Positions 39,634-49,500 of a stretch of 64,000 nt of DNA are shown here, piece after piece. The notes beneath the pieces were generated by a model that saw only the letters and a list, made by a program, of their open reading frames with translations, ran no database searches and was not told the origin of the DNA. The translations under genes and the position numbers were made by a program. This stretch comes from Listeria monocytogenes. GTDB taxonomy: Bacteria; Bacillota; Bacilli; Lactobacillales; Listeriaceae. Location of the stretch: positions 878,501 to 942,500 of the forward strand of contig NZ_CP054041.1 in assembly GCF_013282665.1 (NCBI RefSeq), read 5' to 3'. Position 1 is the stretch's first letter; each line of letters opens with the position of its first letter.

Positions 39634-40662
39634 TTATGATAAATATGGAATTATTTTCTCTGCTAGGGTTTTATATGCTTTTCCTGATATACTTGAAGGG
39701 TCAAAAACAGCTGATATATAGCCATTTGTATTGGGCTCAGGTTGTTCTATTGGCATCTGGATTAAAAGTTGTGTTTCTAAGTCTGCAGCAACTTTTTCAC
39801 CGCCGCCTTGCCCAAATACTTTTAATACTTGTCCATCAGCTAAAGTGAGATAAGACATATTTTCGATTACACCGATGATTTTATGGTTGTTTTTTGCTGC
39901 CATATAACCTGCTCGAGATGCAACCGAGGCTGCGGCATAATGTGGTGTTGTAACTATTAACTCATTACATTTAGGAATAAGTGTGTGAATATCTAAGGCT
40001 ACATCGCCAGTTCCTGGAGGTAAATCAATAAGTAAGTAATCTAGTTTCCCCCATCTTACTTCTTCTAAAAACATTTTAATCATTTTACCTAGCATTGGGC
40101 CTCGCCAAATAACTGGTTCTCCAGGTTCTACAAAAAAATCCATTGAAATCATTTGGATGCCTTGGGTTTCTACTGGGATAATTTGACCATTTTCTTTGCG
40201 AGGAGATTCGGTTGTTCCAAGTAGTACCGGGATACTAAATCCATATATGTCAGCATCTAACAGCCCTACTTTTTTTCCTTGTTTAGCGAGCGCGACAGCA
40301 AGGTTGGCCGAAACTGTGGATTTTCCTACTCCACCTTTTCCGCTAGCTATTGCTAAAAATTTCGTTTCGCTTGTTTCTGAAAGTATGTTATCTCTTGCTT
40401 GGAAAATGCGATCGATAACTGCTGCTGGCAAGTATTCTAATTCGATATTTATTTCATTTACACCAAATTGTGTAAGAAGTTCTTCTATATTATGAACAAA
40501 ATGATCCGTTTCTATTGCTGGATCAGCTAATGCGATTTTGATATTCGCTGCTTCTTTTAGTACCTGTACTTCTAAAATACCTTCTGTTTCTTCTAAACTC
40601 GCTTCTAGAACAGGGTCTTGTAATCGATATAGCAATCTAGTAATTTGTTGTTCGTTTAACAT
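39634..40662 (-). CDS. Mrp/ApbC-family iron-sulfur carrier ATPase
   Basis: A 342-residue P-loop ATPase. N-terminal MIP18-like domain (about 1-95), then the deviant Walker A AIASGKGGVGKSTVSANLA, and DYLLIDLPPGTGD. The family (Mrp/NBP35/ApbC) loads or carries Fe-S clusters; Bacillus SalA is a homologue with a regulatory role. The CxxC expected for cluster binding near the C-terminus is not evident, so the carrier function is less certain. It lies just upstream of the rrn promoter region on the same strand. Confidence 0.85.
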   Translation of the reverse strand: MLNEQQITRLLYRLQDPVLEASLEETEGILEVQVLKEAANIKIALADPAIETDHFVHNIEELLTQFGVNEINIELEYLPAAVIDRIFQARDNILSETSETKFLAIASGKGGVGKSTVSANLAVALAKQGKKVGLLDADIYGFSIPVLLGTTESPRKENGQIIPVETQGIQMISMDFFVEPGEPVIWRGPMLGKMIKMFLEEVRWGKLDYLLIDLPPGTGDVALDIHTLIPKCNELIVTTPHYAAASVASRAGYMAAKNNHKIIGVIENMSYLTLADGQVLKVFGQGGGEKVAADLETQLLIQMPIEQPEPNTNGYISAVFDPSSISGKAYKTLAEKIIPYLS

Positions 40663-40930
40663 ATATATAAACCTCCAAAAATGAATGCGCTGACATACTG
40701 ATTATTATAGCATGGCTGTTTTATTTTTTCACATATTGCTTGCCTTTTCGGTATAAAAGTTCATTGAAGAGAATTTCACAAATTTTACATATTTAGTGTT
40801 TTCAGCTTTAACAGTTGCGCCCCAATAGGTTTGGTGCAATTGTTTTTTTTCGTCATATAAATGTAATAGAACTTTTAAGGTGTTTATTGATAATATAGTG
40901 GCAGATATAAATAAAGGAGTGCATTGAAAT

Positions 40931-42457
40931 TTGAATAGAAAGTTTATAAAACCAGGGATAATTCTGCTGATTGTAGCATTTTTGGCGATTTCCATAAATG
41001 TTGGTGCAGAAACAGGAGGTAGCAGAACTGCTCAAGCTAATTTGACTACTTCGCAACAAGCTTTCATTGATGAGATTTTACCTGCGGCTCAAGATGGATA
41101 TCGTGATGGTAAATTACTTACGAGTGTAACGCTTGCTCAAGCTATTTTGGAATCTAATTGGGGTGAAAGTGGTCTAAGCCAGAACTCTAATAACTTATTC
41201 GGAATTAAAGGAGCTTATGAAGGAAAGTCGGTCTCAATGGGAACGATGGAAGCATCCGGTGCTACTACCGCTAACTTCCGTGTTTACCCTAGTTGGAAAG
41301 AATCCATTGAAGATCACACGGCCTTAATTACGGAAAATGAGCGTTATCAAGGCGCAGTTGGCGAAACCGATTACCGCAAAGCACTGCAAGCTATTAAAGA
41401 TGGTGGTTATGCGACGGACCCTGATTATGTTTCTAAACTAGTAGCAATTATTGAACGCTACAACTTAGATGCGTATGATGTCATTTACGATAAAATCGAG
41501 TCTAACCAAGCGCTTACAGCTATCGGTACAGTTGCTGCTACTAAAGAACAAGAGCTTATTTGGTCAGCACCGTACAATACCGAGAATGCAAGTGAAGTTG
41601 GAACCCTAAAGAACTATACAGGTCGTAACTTAGAAATTTCTTGGGAAGCTAAAACAGAAAAAGGTCTATGGTACTTTATTCGTGAAAACAATGAAGATAT
41701 CGGTTGGGTAAATAGCAACGCTCTAGACATCAGCTATCATCAAAAAGAAGATGAAGATGTTCAATTAACCAAGTATGTAGATGATTTAAACGCACATATT
41801 TATCGCTTGCCAAATCCTGAAAAGCAATTCGATGAGGGCACTATCGAAAAATATGATAGAAAAGCCCTTCAAGTAGATAAAAAAATCACTCGCGGCGGCT
41901 ATGCTTGGTTCCGACTTTCGGAAGGTGGAGAAGTACTTGGCTGGGTTCGCGCTGACAAGTTAAATGATCGCCTATATGATCGTATCACCGAGCAAACTTC
42001 CTACGACGGTTACGCTATTGTAAGTAAATCAGCGACTGACAACGTATGGAGTGAACCATTCAACACAAAAAACGCAGAAAAACTAGCACCACTTACTGAT
42101 TATGATAATGAAAAATTAGAACTAGTGACTCGCGCTAAAGTCGGAAATACACTTTGGTATGCGTTCAAACTAGATGGAAAAGTTGTTGGCTGGGCTAGCG
42201 AGAAAGACTTAAATGTTTTTTACACTCCCGCTAAAGAAGAACCAGTAAAACAAGTTGCTTACGTGAAAGATCCAACTGCAAAACTTTACAATAAACCTAT
42301 AGAATCAACAAGCACCAAACCAAAAGCAGTTGGTTTCTATTATGGGAAGTTATTAGCAGTCGATAAAACAGCTAATATTCTTGGCGAAGATTGGTTGCAT
42401 GTTAAAGACAGTCATAACTCACTAGGATGGATCAAAGCTATCGATATCAATGGTTAA
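40931..42457 (+). CDS. GW-module autolysin, N-acetylglucosaminidase
   Basis: A 508-residue exported protein. Signal peptide at residues 1-~28 (IILLIVAFLAISINVGAE). Glucosaminidase domain at about 40-185 with the catalytic Glu in AQAILESNWGESGLSQNSNN and the NLFGIKG segment. Then four GW modules (GWVNSNAL, GWVRADKL, GWASEKDL, GWIKAIDI) that attach it to lipoteichoic acid. It cleaves the glycan backbone of peptidoglycan. The TTG start at 40931 lies 10 nt after AAAGGAG. A strong terminator follows. Confidence 0.92.
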   Translation: MNRKFIKPGIILLIVAFLAISINVGAETGGSRTAQANLTTSQQAFIDEILPAAQDGYRDGKLLTSVTLAQAILESNWGESGLSQNSNNLFGIKGAYEGKSVSMGTMEASGATTANFRVYPSWKESIEDHTALITENERYQGAVGETDYRKALQAIKDGGYATDPDYVSKLVAIIERYNLDAYDVIYDKIESNQALTAIGTVAATKEQELIWSAPYNTENASEVGTLKNYTGRNLEISWEAKTEKGLWYFIRENNEDIGWVNSNALDISYHQKEDEDVQLTKYVDDLNAHIYRLPNPEKQFDEGTIEKYDRKALQVDKKITRGGYAWFRLSEGGEVLGWVRADKLNDRLYDRITEQTSYDGYAIVSKSATDNVWSEPFNTKNAEKLAPLTDYDNEKLELVTRAKVGNTLWYAFKLDGKVVGWASEKDLNVFYTPAKEEPVKQVAYVKDPTAKLYNKPIESTSTKPKAVGFYYGKLLAVDKTANILGEDWLHVKDSHNSLGWIKAIDING

Positions 42458-42500
42458 ATAAAAACGAGGTCTGCGTAGTTGCAGAACCTCGTTTTTATTT
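42457..42500. terminator. Terminator after the glucosaminidase gene
   Basis: AAATAAAAACGAGG / CCTCGTTTTTATTT symmetric stem, usable in both directions. Confidence 0.9.
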
Positions 42501-42562
42501 AACCATTTAGTTTGCGACTAGCCATCCATTTTACCATTTTCGGCTCTGCGAGTGAGAGATTT

Positions 42563-42925
42563 TTATTTGTTTAGCCGGATGATTTTATGTACGTATTTGG
42601 GATCTATTTGGGCTGGTGAGGTTTCTTGGATTGGGAAATCTTTTGTTAAAATGATTTTTATATTGTCATTTTTGTTTAGTTCGGTTAGTTTTATTTTGTT
42701 TCCCGTTTCGTCGTGGTACTTTCCACTGATGTAGAAGCGCACACTCAGTTCTGGCGCGTTATTATTGGTTTTTATTTTGATATTATTGATTAAAACAGAT
42801 TCCATTTCTACTTGTTCAATAGTGCCGGTAGCTTCTATGGTTTGTCTAGGGATTTCTTTTGTAGTGGTTGAGCAAGCAGTTAACAGGAATGCGCAAAAAA
42901 TAAAAATAATGGAGGTTTTTTTCAT
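42563..42925 (-). CDS. Small hypothetical lipoprotein (120 aa)
   Basis: A signal peptide with lipobox LTAC (FCAFLLTACSTTT) is followed by a ~95-residue beta-rich domain (VLINNIKIKTNNNAPELSVR). No family recognised. The ATG follows AAGGAGCC. Located between the glucosaminidase and the CRISPR trailer, where gene content probably varies between strains. Confidence 0.75.
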   Translation of the reverse strand: MKKTSIIFIFCAFLLTACSTTTKEIPRQTIEATGTIEQVEMESVLINNIKIKTNNNAPELSVRFYISGKYHDETGNKIKLTELNKNDNIKIILTKDFPIQETSPAQIDPKYVHKIIRLNK

Positions 42926-42996
42926 GGTTGGGGGCTCCTTTTTTAACGGATGGTGCTAAAAGTTATATAGGTTCTCATTTTAGTTATTAATAGTTC

Positions 42997-43164
42997 TCAG
43001 TCACTTAAAATTAAATTTTCGATAGTTAAATGCTCTATCAGCAGTTCTGTTTTATTCAATAACAGGAAATCTTCCTCGCTGTTCCAAGCAGTATATAGTT
43101 CAAGCGTGTCATTATCCCTACTCGTATTTAGAATATAATCAGTTAAAACAGGTTTGGGTAGCAT
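42997..43164 (-). pseudogene. Truncated C-terminal gene remnant abutting the CRISPR array
   Basis: An open frame of 55 codons starts inside the last, degenerate repeat and ends TGA at 42997. The encoded segment after the repeat has natural protein composition (ELYTAWNSEEDFLLLNKTE, then LLIEHLTIENLILSD). It has no ribosome-binding site and no native start, so it looks like the 3' end of a gene whose front was lost when the array or cas locus was placed here. The parent gene is not recognised. Confidence 0.5.
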
Positions 43165-44574
43165 TCAAAATAACATAGCTCTAAAACTCAAAGTCTTTAA
43201 TCCTCTTTTTAGCCATTGTTTTGGTAGCATTCAAAATAACATAGCTCTAAAACAGTCTAATGTGTACAATTCCAATGCTTTTTGTTTTGGTAGCATTCAA
43301 AATAACATAGCTCTAAAACTCGAGTTGGGGTTACTATTCCCGAAACCTTGTTTTGGTAGCATTCAAAATAACATAGCTCTAAAACTAGGCTTATTGTTTG
43401 GGTTTGTAGAAGCAGGTTTTGGTAGCATTCAAAATAACATAGCTCTAAAACCGATGTAAGTATGAACGCACAGAACGAATGGTTTTGGTAGCATTCAAAA
43501 TAACATAGCTCTAAAACGCTCGTTTTGTCTGTCGCTGTGACATGAATGTTTTGGTAGCATTCAAAATAACATAGCTCTAAAACATAAGAAAATGAGTAGC
43601 GCGCAAGAAAGCTGGTTTTGGTAGCATTCAAAATAACATAGCTCTAAAACCATTCAATAAACTAATAAACAAAAATAATAGTTTTGGTAGCATTCAAAAT
43701 AACATAGCTCTAAAACCGTCTTCACCTAAATTATATTTATTTCTGAGTTTTGGTAGCATTCAAAATAACATAGCTCTAAAACTCCTCTTGCACGGCTTTC
43801 ATATTGACATGGGTTTTGGTAGCATTCAAAATAACATAGCTCTAAAACGCCTCCGACAATGATAATCTTAAGTTTGCAGTTTTGGTAGCATTCAAAATAA
43901 CATAGCTCTAAAACGCAACATCATTCTGTTATTCTTAGCTGCAAGTTTTGGTAGCATTCAAAATAACATAGCTCTAAAACGAAAGACGCAGCATAGTGTC
44001 CGATTCGCGAGTTTTGGTAGCATTCAAAATAACATAGCTCTAAAACACTTTTAACGTAATAGTCGCCTTGTCCACTGTTTTGGTAGCATTCAAAATAACA
44101 TAGCTCTAAAACGCATTAGAAGGAATGCTCACATTTGTGGATGTTTTGGTAGCATTCAAAATAACATAGCTCTAAAACTGATTACAATAGTGAAACACAC
44201 AAAGCATTGTTTTGGTAGCATTCAAAATAACATAGCTCTAAAACAATTTTCCGTTAGGTTCGTCACCTAGGTTCGTTTTGGTAGCATTCAAAATAACATA
44301 GCTCTAAAACGCGTATCAGCTAAGAAGCTTTTTTCTATTGGTTTTGGTAGCATTCAAAATAACATAGCTCTAAAACTGAGGAGGTTGACTTAGAAGAGGA
44401 CGGCTAGTTTTGGTAGCATTCAAAATAACATAGCTCTAAAACTACTGCTAAGAAAAGTACAAGTCCCCAGAAGTTTTGGTAGCATTCAAAATAACATAGC
44501 TCTAAAACCCTATCCCCATCAATAGTGGCCCGATGGCAGTTTTGGTAGCATTCAAAATAACATAGCTCTAAAAC
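43152..44574 (-). CRISPR. Type II-A CRISPR array: 22 repeats, 21 unique spacers
   Basis: The 36-bp repeat, in crRNA orientation GTTTTAGAGCTATG...GCTACCAAAAC, occurs 22 times at a 66-bp period. All spacers are 30 nt except one of 31 nt (43584-43614). Copies 2-22 (from 43218 up) are identical; the copy at 43152-43187 has one substitution at its trailer edge, the usual sign of the old end. The leader is on the high-coordinate side, so transcription is leftwards, same as the cas operon. No two spacers are alike. The repeat pairs with the tracrRNA anti-repeat at 50629-50664. Confidence 0.99.
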
Positions 44575-44702
44575 CTCGCAGAATTTTTTCTTTCCTCCGA
44601 GATTCCGTAATCGCGCCATTCATCCATAGCAAGATTTCAATTTTGAATGCTTTTTTATGGGTTACATAAAATTTATTTTGTTTTCAAAGAACAGCGGTTA
44701 CC
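44575..44702 (-). promoter_or_regulatory. CRISPR leader with CTGCGAG end, hairpin and boxA
   Basis: The leader lies between the csn2 stop and the first repeat. It ends in CTGCGAG (44581-44575), fitting the CTRCGAG group of type II-A leader-anchoring sequences that direct spacer integration. It contains a boxA-like motif (44693-44680) and an imperfect hairpin (44624-44660). A candidate array -10, TATAAG, is at 44705-44700 at the end of csn2. Confidence 0.8.
44680..44693 (-). promoter_or_regulatory. boxA-like antitermination motif in the CRISPR leader
   Basis: TGTTCTTTGAAAAC on the transcribed strand, identical over 14 bases to the rrn spacer motif at 37457-37470. Confidence 0.7.
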
Positions 44703-45365
44703 TTATACACTATTTTCCATGTGTAAAAAATAATCAGAATCTAAAGTAACATGTGGAGATTCTTTTATCTTTCTAGGCTCAATAAATAGTACTTTGACTT
44801 GATATAAAGAGATATACCTCCTCAACTCTAGCAGTTCTTCCTCTGTAAGATAGGAACACACATTAATAAGTACTAACAATTTTTTCTTAGATAGATATTT
44901 ATAAACTTGTACTATTTCAATTAATTTCTCAAATATGGTATCGCTTTTTGTTTCTATTTTTATTCCTAAAGCTTTGAATAATTCAATGACCGTTATTTCA
45001 TCTTCTTCTAAATCCAGTTCATGCTCCAATAATTCGTAACCTATCAACTCGCTAATCGTTGCGGTTAATTTGTCAATCATTGACTTTACTTCAGGCTTTT
45101 CGTTAAGTTGCTGCTCCAAATCCGCATATATTAATTTTAGCGTTGCTGCGGAATTGATATCGTGTCCTAACACATCAGTAATCAACATCAACTCACTACT
45201 TTTCAACGGTTGATGTTTCGCGTCAAAAATGGTCAATTCTTCTGTTTCCTCGTATTGATAGAAAAATTTAGTGACATTCGCAAAAACACGTACATCTTCT
45301 ATTACAAATATGGTAGAATCTTCAATTTGTATGGGATCGTCGAGTAATTTGAAATTAAAATTCAT
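44703..45365 (-). CDS. csn2: CRISPR adaptation protein Csn2
   Basis: A 220-residue protein starting [11 protein letters not shown]. Csn2 forms a ring-shaped tetramer that slides on double-stranded DNA ends and is needed for spacer acquisition; its presence defines subtype II-A. I start at the third ATG (45365), 9 nt after AGGAG, which overlaps the cas2 stop. Family features include the early [10 protein letters not shown] segment, the helical middle, and the ending [18 protein letters not shown]. Last gene of the cas operon, 128 bp from the array. Confidence 0.93.
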   Translation of the reverse strand: MNFNFKLLDDPIQIEDSTIFVIEDVRVFANVTKFFYQYEETEELTIFDAKHQPLKSSELMLITDVLGHDINSAATLKLIYADLEQQLNEKPEVKSMIDKLTATISELIGYELLEHELDLEEDEITVIELFKALGIKIETKSDTIFEKLIEIVQVYKYLSKKKLLVLINVCSYLTEEELLELRRYISLYQVKVLFIEPRKIKESPHVTLDSDYFLHMENSV

Positions 45366-45696
45366 CCACATCATCTCCTAGGAAAACGAGTCTCGCATCT
45401 GAATTAGCTATGCTTTTATTTTGTTCACCACTTAAATATACCATACGCGCAAATTGTTTTTCTGTCACAGTCAATAAAGTAATCAGTCCCTTTTTAGGAT
45501 TTTGTTGTTTTAAGCGCGCGAGCATCGCCTTACTGGCAGTTCCGTTCAATAAAATTTTGCTATAGACAGAATATTGATGCATAATAAACCCCTCGCTCAA
45601 TATAAAACGTCGAAATTGACGATAAGCTTTTCTTTCTTTGGCTGTGTCTGTAGGCATATCAAACATTAATAACATTCTCATATATCGATAACTCAT
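45355..45696 (-). CDS. cas2: CRISPR adaptation protein Cas2
   Basis: A 113-residue ferredoxin-fold protein with the family start [14 protein letters not shown] (conserved Asp) and the segment [17 protein letters not shown]. Cas2 dimers bridge Cas1 dimers in the integrase complex. Overlaps the cas1 stop by 4 nt (ATGA) and the csn2 start by 11 nt. Confidence 0.96.
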   Translation of the reverse strand: MSYRYMRMLLMFDMPTDTAKERKAYRQFRRFILSEGFIMHQYSVYSKILLNGTASKAMLARLKQQNPKKGLITLLTVTEKQFARMVYLSGEQNKSIANSDARLVFLGDDVDEF

Positions 45697-46559
45697 ATCC
45701 TAAATTCAGGAACTCCTTCCCTTTCTTCATTTAAGACTTTTACTATTTTCTTAGTATAATCACTCGCAATGTTCGTCAAAAACATATGTTGGTCATTATA
45801 GTCAAATTGCTTGGTAAACAATTCGAATAACGCGCGTTTAATTACCAGAAAATCTTCATTGCGTTTCTCATAAACGATTTGATCAACTAGTGGTCTGAAA
45901 GGCTCCATTAAGTCACTAGCCAAATTAAAATCATTAAATTGATTGGCGTGTTTCAATCCAAATTGTGTCATACAACCAGATTTCACCAATTCTCTTGCAA
46001 AAACACTTAATAGCAAAGTATAACCATAATTCAATCCACTATTAATATCGTTTTCTTGCTCTCTCGTAAAATCATTTCCAAAAAGCTGATTAAAGTATAT
46101 TCTAGCTGCGTGACCCTCCCGATTAGTAGGATCAAAAACAGCTAAAGTTTCATGTAAATTTATTAATGAGCTTGCCTTCTCATCATAATTCAGCATCGAT
46201 AAATACGTACTTTGATTTAAAATTTTTTGAGAAATAATTTCCGTCCACACCGCAGCCTTTAATTCAGCGTTCCATTCCAATTGCTTTGTTAATTGCAAAC
46301 TGCTATCGTGCCGGCCGTAAAAAGGAAGCATTTTTCCAATAGGCAATCGCTTATCATCACAAAAGAGAATCAAAATATTCTCAGCTACTAAGCAGTTAAT
46401 TAACATGGTAGTCAAGGTAATATCTGTTGTTTCTAGAATAAGCACATCAATTTCTGATAGATGAATCATTTCCTGTTGATAAGCCGTTTTAAAAACTAGA
46501 TGTTGGTTCTTATATGATAATTTCGAATGCGAATTTACAACAACAGTCCGCCATCCCAT
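45693..46559 (-). CDS. cas1: CRISPR integrase Cas1
   Basis: A 288-residue integrase. Active-site residues appear as Glu in [11 protein letters not shown] (~148), His in [15 protein letters not shown] (~205) and Glu in [15 protein letters not shown] (~220). It inserts new spacers at the leader end together with Cas2, Csn2 and Cas9. Its ATG directly follows the cas9 stop (TAAATG). Confidence 0.97.
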   Translation of the reverse strand: MGWRTVVVNSHSKLSYKNQHLVFKTAYQQEMIHLSEIDVLILETTDITLTTMLINCLVAENILILFCDDKRLPIGKMLPFYGRHDSSLQLTKQLEWNAELKAAVWTEIISQKILNQSTYLSMLNYDEKASSLINLHETLAVFDPTNREGHAARIYFNQLFGNDFTREQENDINSGLNYGYTLLLSVFARELVKSGCMTQFGLKHANQFNDFNLASDLMEPFRPLVDQIVYEKRNEDFLVIKRALFELFTKQFDYNDQHMFLTNIASDYTKKIVKVLNEEREGVPEFRI

Positions 46560-49500
46560 TTAGCCATCCAGCCTTTTTCGTGCTTCATAAAGTCCTGTGA
46601 TTGATTGATAGATGATAGTGGCCCTTAATAGTTCTTTAAGATTAGTATATCTTTTACGCTCAATAGTGGCTTCAAAAAATTTAAAACTTGCCGGCGCACC
46701 CATAGCATTGAATGCCATTAAGTTAACAAAAGATTGTGCTATAACCTTAATGTCGTTATCTTTATTTTGCTCAAAAAGCTGATTAATTTTGCTTAGATTA
46801 GCATCAGCTAACGTATATCTTTTCGCAAATTCTGATACGTGCGCTAGCAATTCACCAAACATTTCTCTATTACTTTCAATATAGTCTAAGCTTTTCCCAT
46901 CACTAGCTTCACAATTTTTCGCATGGTGTAGCAGTGTTATTAGCTGACCTTTCAATACCTGCTGATTTCCTTTTTGAGCTTCATTAGCACTAGCTAGCAT
47001 TCTCCGGCGCCCATTTTCACATTCATATAACGTATATTTCGGTAATTTTGTGAGGACTTTAGGCTGGCGATAACCTTGTTTCTCTAAAAATGATTTCTCA
47101 TCTTTTTCAAAAGCCTTACGTTCCATAATAGTAATACGGATAATTTTTTTCTCGAAAACTATTTTCTTTTTCCCCTTCGCATGTTCAATAATAACTGCAT
47201 ACGCCATATTAGGGCTATCAAGGCCTCCATATTTCATCGGATCCCAATTTTCTTTTCTAGGAATTAATTTACTGGAATTTCCTTTTGGTTTAATTGTAGC
47301 TTTTGAAAATTCGCCTTTTTGAATTTCTGTTTTCTTAACAATATTCATTTGTCGATAATCTAGGACTTTCTTGATAGTTTCCAAATATTTTTTATCCCAA
47401 AGAATCTCACCATTTTCATCTATTATTCGTTCTTTTTGCGCAAAGAATAACATGATGTTTGTATAAAATTGCTTTTTCGCGGTAGCTTTATTTGCTTTGA
47501 ACCAATCAAATTGGTGATACTCTCCATATACAAATTCTGGTTCTAACTGAGGATATACTTTTAACAATGTATTTGCGACAACACCATTCAAATATGCATC
47601 GTGCGCATGGTGATAATCATTAACTTCTCGCACCTTGTATAATTGAAATTGCTTACGGAATTGGCTAACCAGCGCAGATTTTAACATTACAATTCGAACT
47701 TGTTCCATATTATTACCATGATTATCTGTTTCATTATTAAAACGTTGATGTAAAATATTGGCCACGTTCTTCGTTATTTGGCGAGTTTCCACTAATTGTC
47801 TATGGATAAATGTCGCTTTATCCGCTTCTGTAAGACCACCACGTTCAGCTTTGGTTAAATAGTCAAATTTGCGTTTACTCATCAAATTCCCTTGGAATAG
47901 CTTCTCCCAAAATACTTTTCTCTTCCGAACGATTTCTAGTGGTGGTACATCGTCCCCTTTTTCCCGATTTCCAGCTGAACTCGTTAACACAAGATTATCA
48001 ATGGAGTTATCTGTTATAAAACTCTGGGGCACAATATGATCAATATCATAGTTAGAAAGATTATGAATATCTAACTCTTGTCCAGTATACATATCCTTCC
48101 CGTTCTGTAAATAATACAAGTACAATCTATTATTTCTTAATTCTTGATTATCAGTCGGATGTTCTTTTAGAATTTGACTACCAAATTCTTTAATCGCTTT
48201 TTCTAATGATTTATAACGCGGTCTAGAATTATTTTTTCCTTTAACAGTGGTTTGGTTTTCTCTTGCCATTTCCACAACAATCGTTTGAGGTGGGTAACCC
48301 ATTATACTAACAAGTTCATCGACAATCTTCAGACTTTGTAAAATGCCTTTTTTAATAGCCGGGCTACCAGCAAGATCTGCTACAATACTTTGAAGGTCTT
48401 TATCCGTCGTAGATACTTGTTCTTTCTCAATAATTGATTTGAATGATAAATTACTGTCATTTATTAATTGCATCAGATTGCGGTTAAGTCCATCATCATT
48501 CATCAAATAATCTAAAATAGTTAGGTGAGATTGTTTATCACGAATCCCAACAAGTAACTTAGCTGATAACCTTCCCCATCCTGTATAATGTCTTCGCTCT
48601 AATTTTTTCAGAACTGCCCCATCTAGAACACCAGAAAATTGCTGTAACTGTTCTTTGATCATACGCTTATCTTCAAACACAGTTAGAATTTTGACTATAT
48701 CTTCTAGCATTTCCATATTTAATGGATTTTCAAGGACTTCTTGTTTTATTCCTACCTTCAGTAAATCATGGTAGGTAGCATAACTAGAATTAAATGAGTC
48801 TTCCAAACCTTCAATAGTTGGACTTTCAATGTGGCTCATATTCCGTAAGAACTGCTCCAAATCTTTCTTGCTCACTTTACGTTTTTGCTTAAAATAGTCA
48901 TTAAAAATTTGTTGTTTTTCCTGCCCAGAAAAATAGTTTGTTTTCCCTTGGTCATCAATATATCTAACTTTGGTCAGTTCATTATAAACCATGTATTTTT
49001 GATAATAGAGACTATGTTTAGGTAACACATTTTCTTTAGGCAAATATGTATCTTTATTGGTCATTTTTTCAATAAAATCTACCGCTGACTTACCAAAATC
49101 TACTTTTTCTTCTATATTCCATGGTCTAATTTCACCATCAGCTTTTCTTGTTAGCCAAGCAAAATCGCTCTGGCCATTAGCTAGCGGACCAACAAAATAT
49201 GGAATTCTAAAAGTTACTAAGCTTTTGATTTTATCATACGCTTCTTTTAAAAAAGGATAATATTTCGCTTGTTGGTGTAAAATAGCTTCTAATTCTTCCA
49301 AATGTAATTGATGCGGAATAGCACCATTGTCAAATGTCCGTTGTTTTCGCAAAAAGTTTTCTTCTTCTATTTTAGCAATAAAATAATCTGCACCTTCGAT
49401 GTTCTCCAATAGTGTTTTCAGGTACTTATAAAAATCTACTTGTTTGGTTTTGCCGTCTATATATCCGGCGTAACCATCTATCGCGACATTACTAAATATT

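Noticed and set aside
43154..44619. Open frames with repeated peptide GSIQNNIALK or LELCYFECYQN
   Set aside because: These are translations of the CRISPR repeat, not proteins. One begins in the leader with a purine-rich stretch upstream, but it runs straight into the array.
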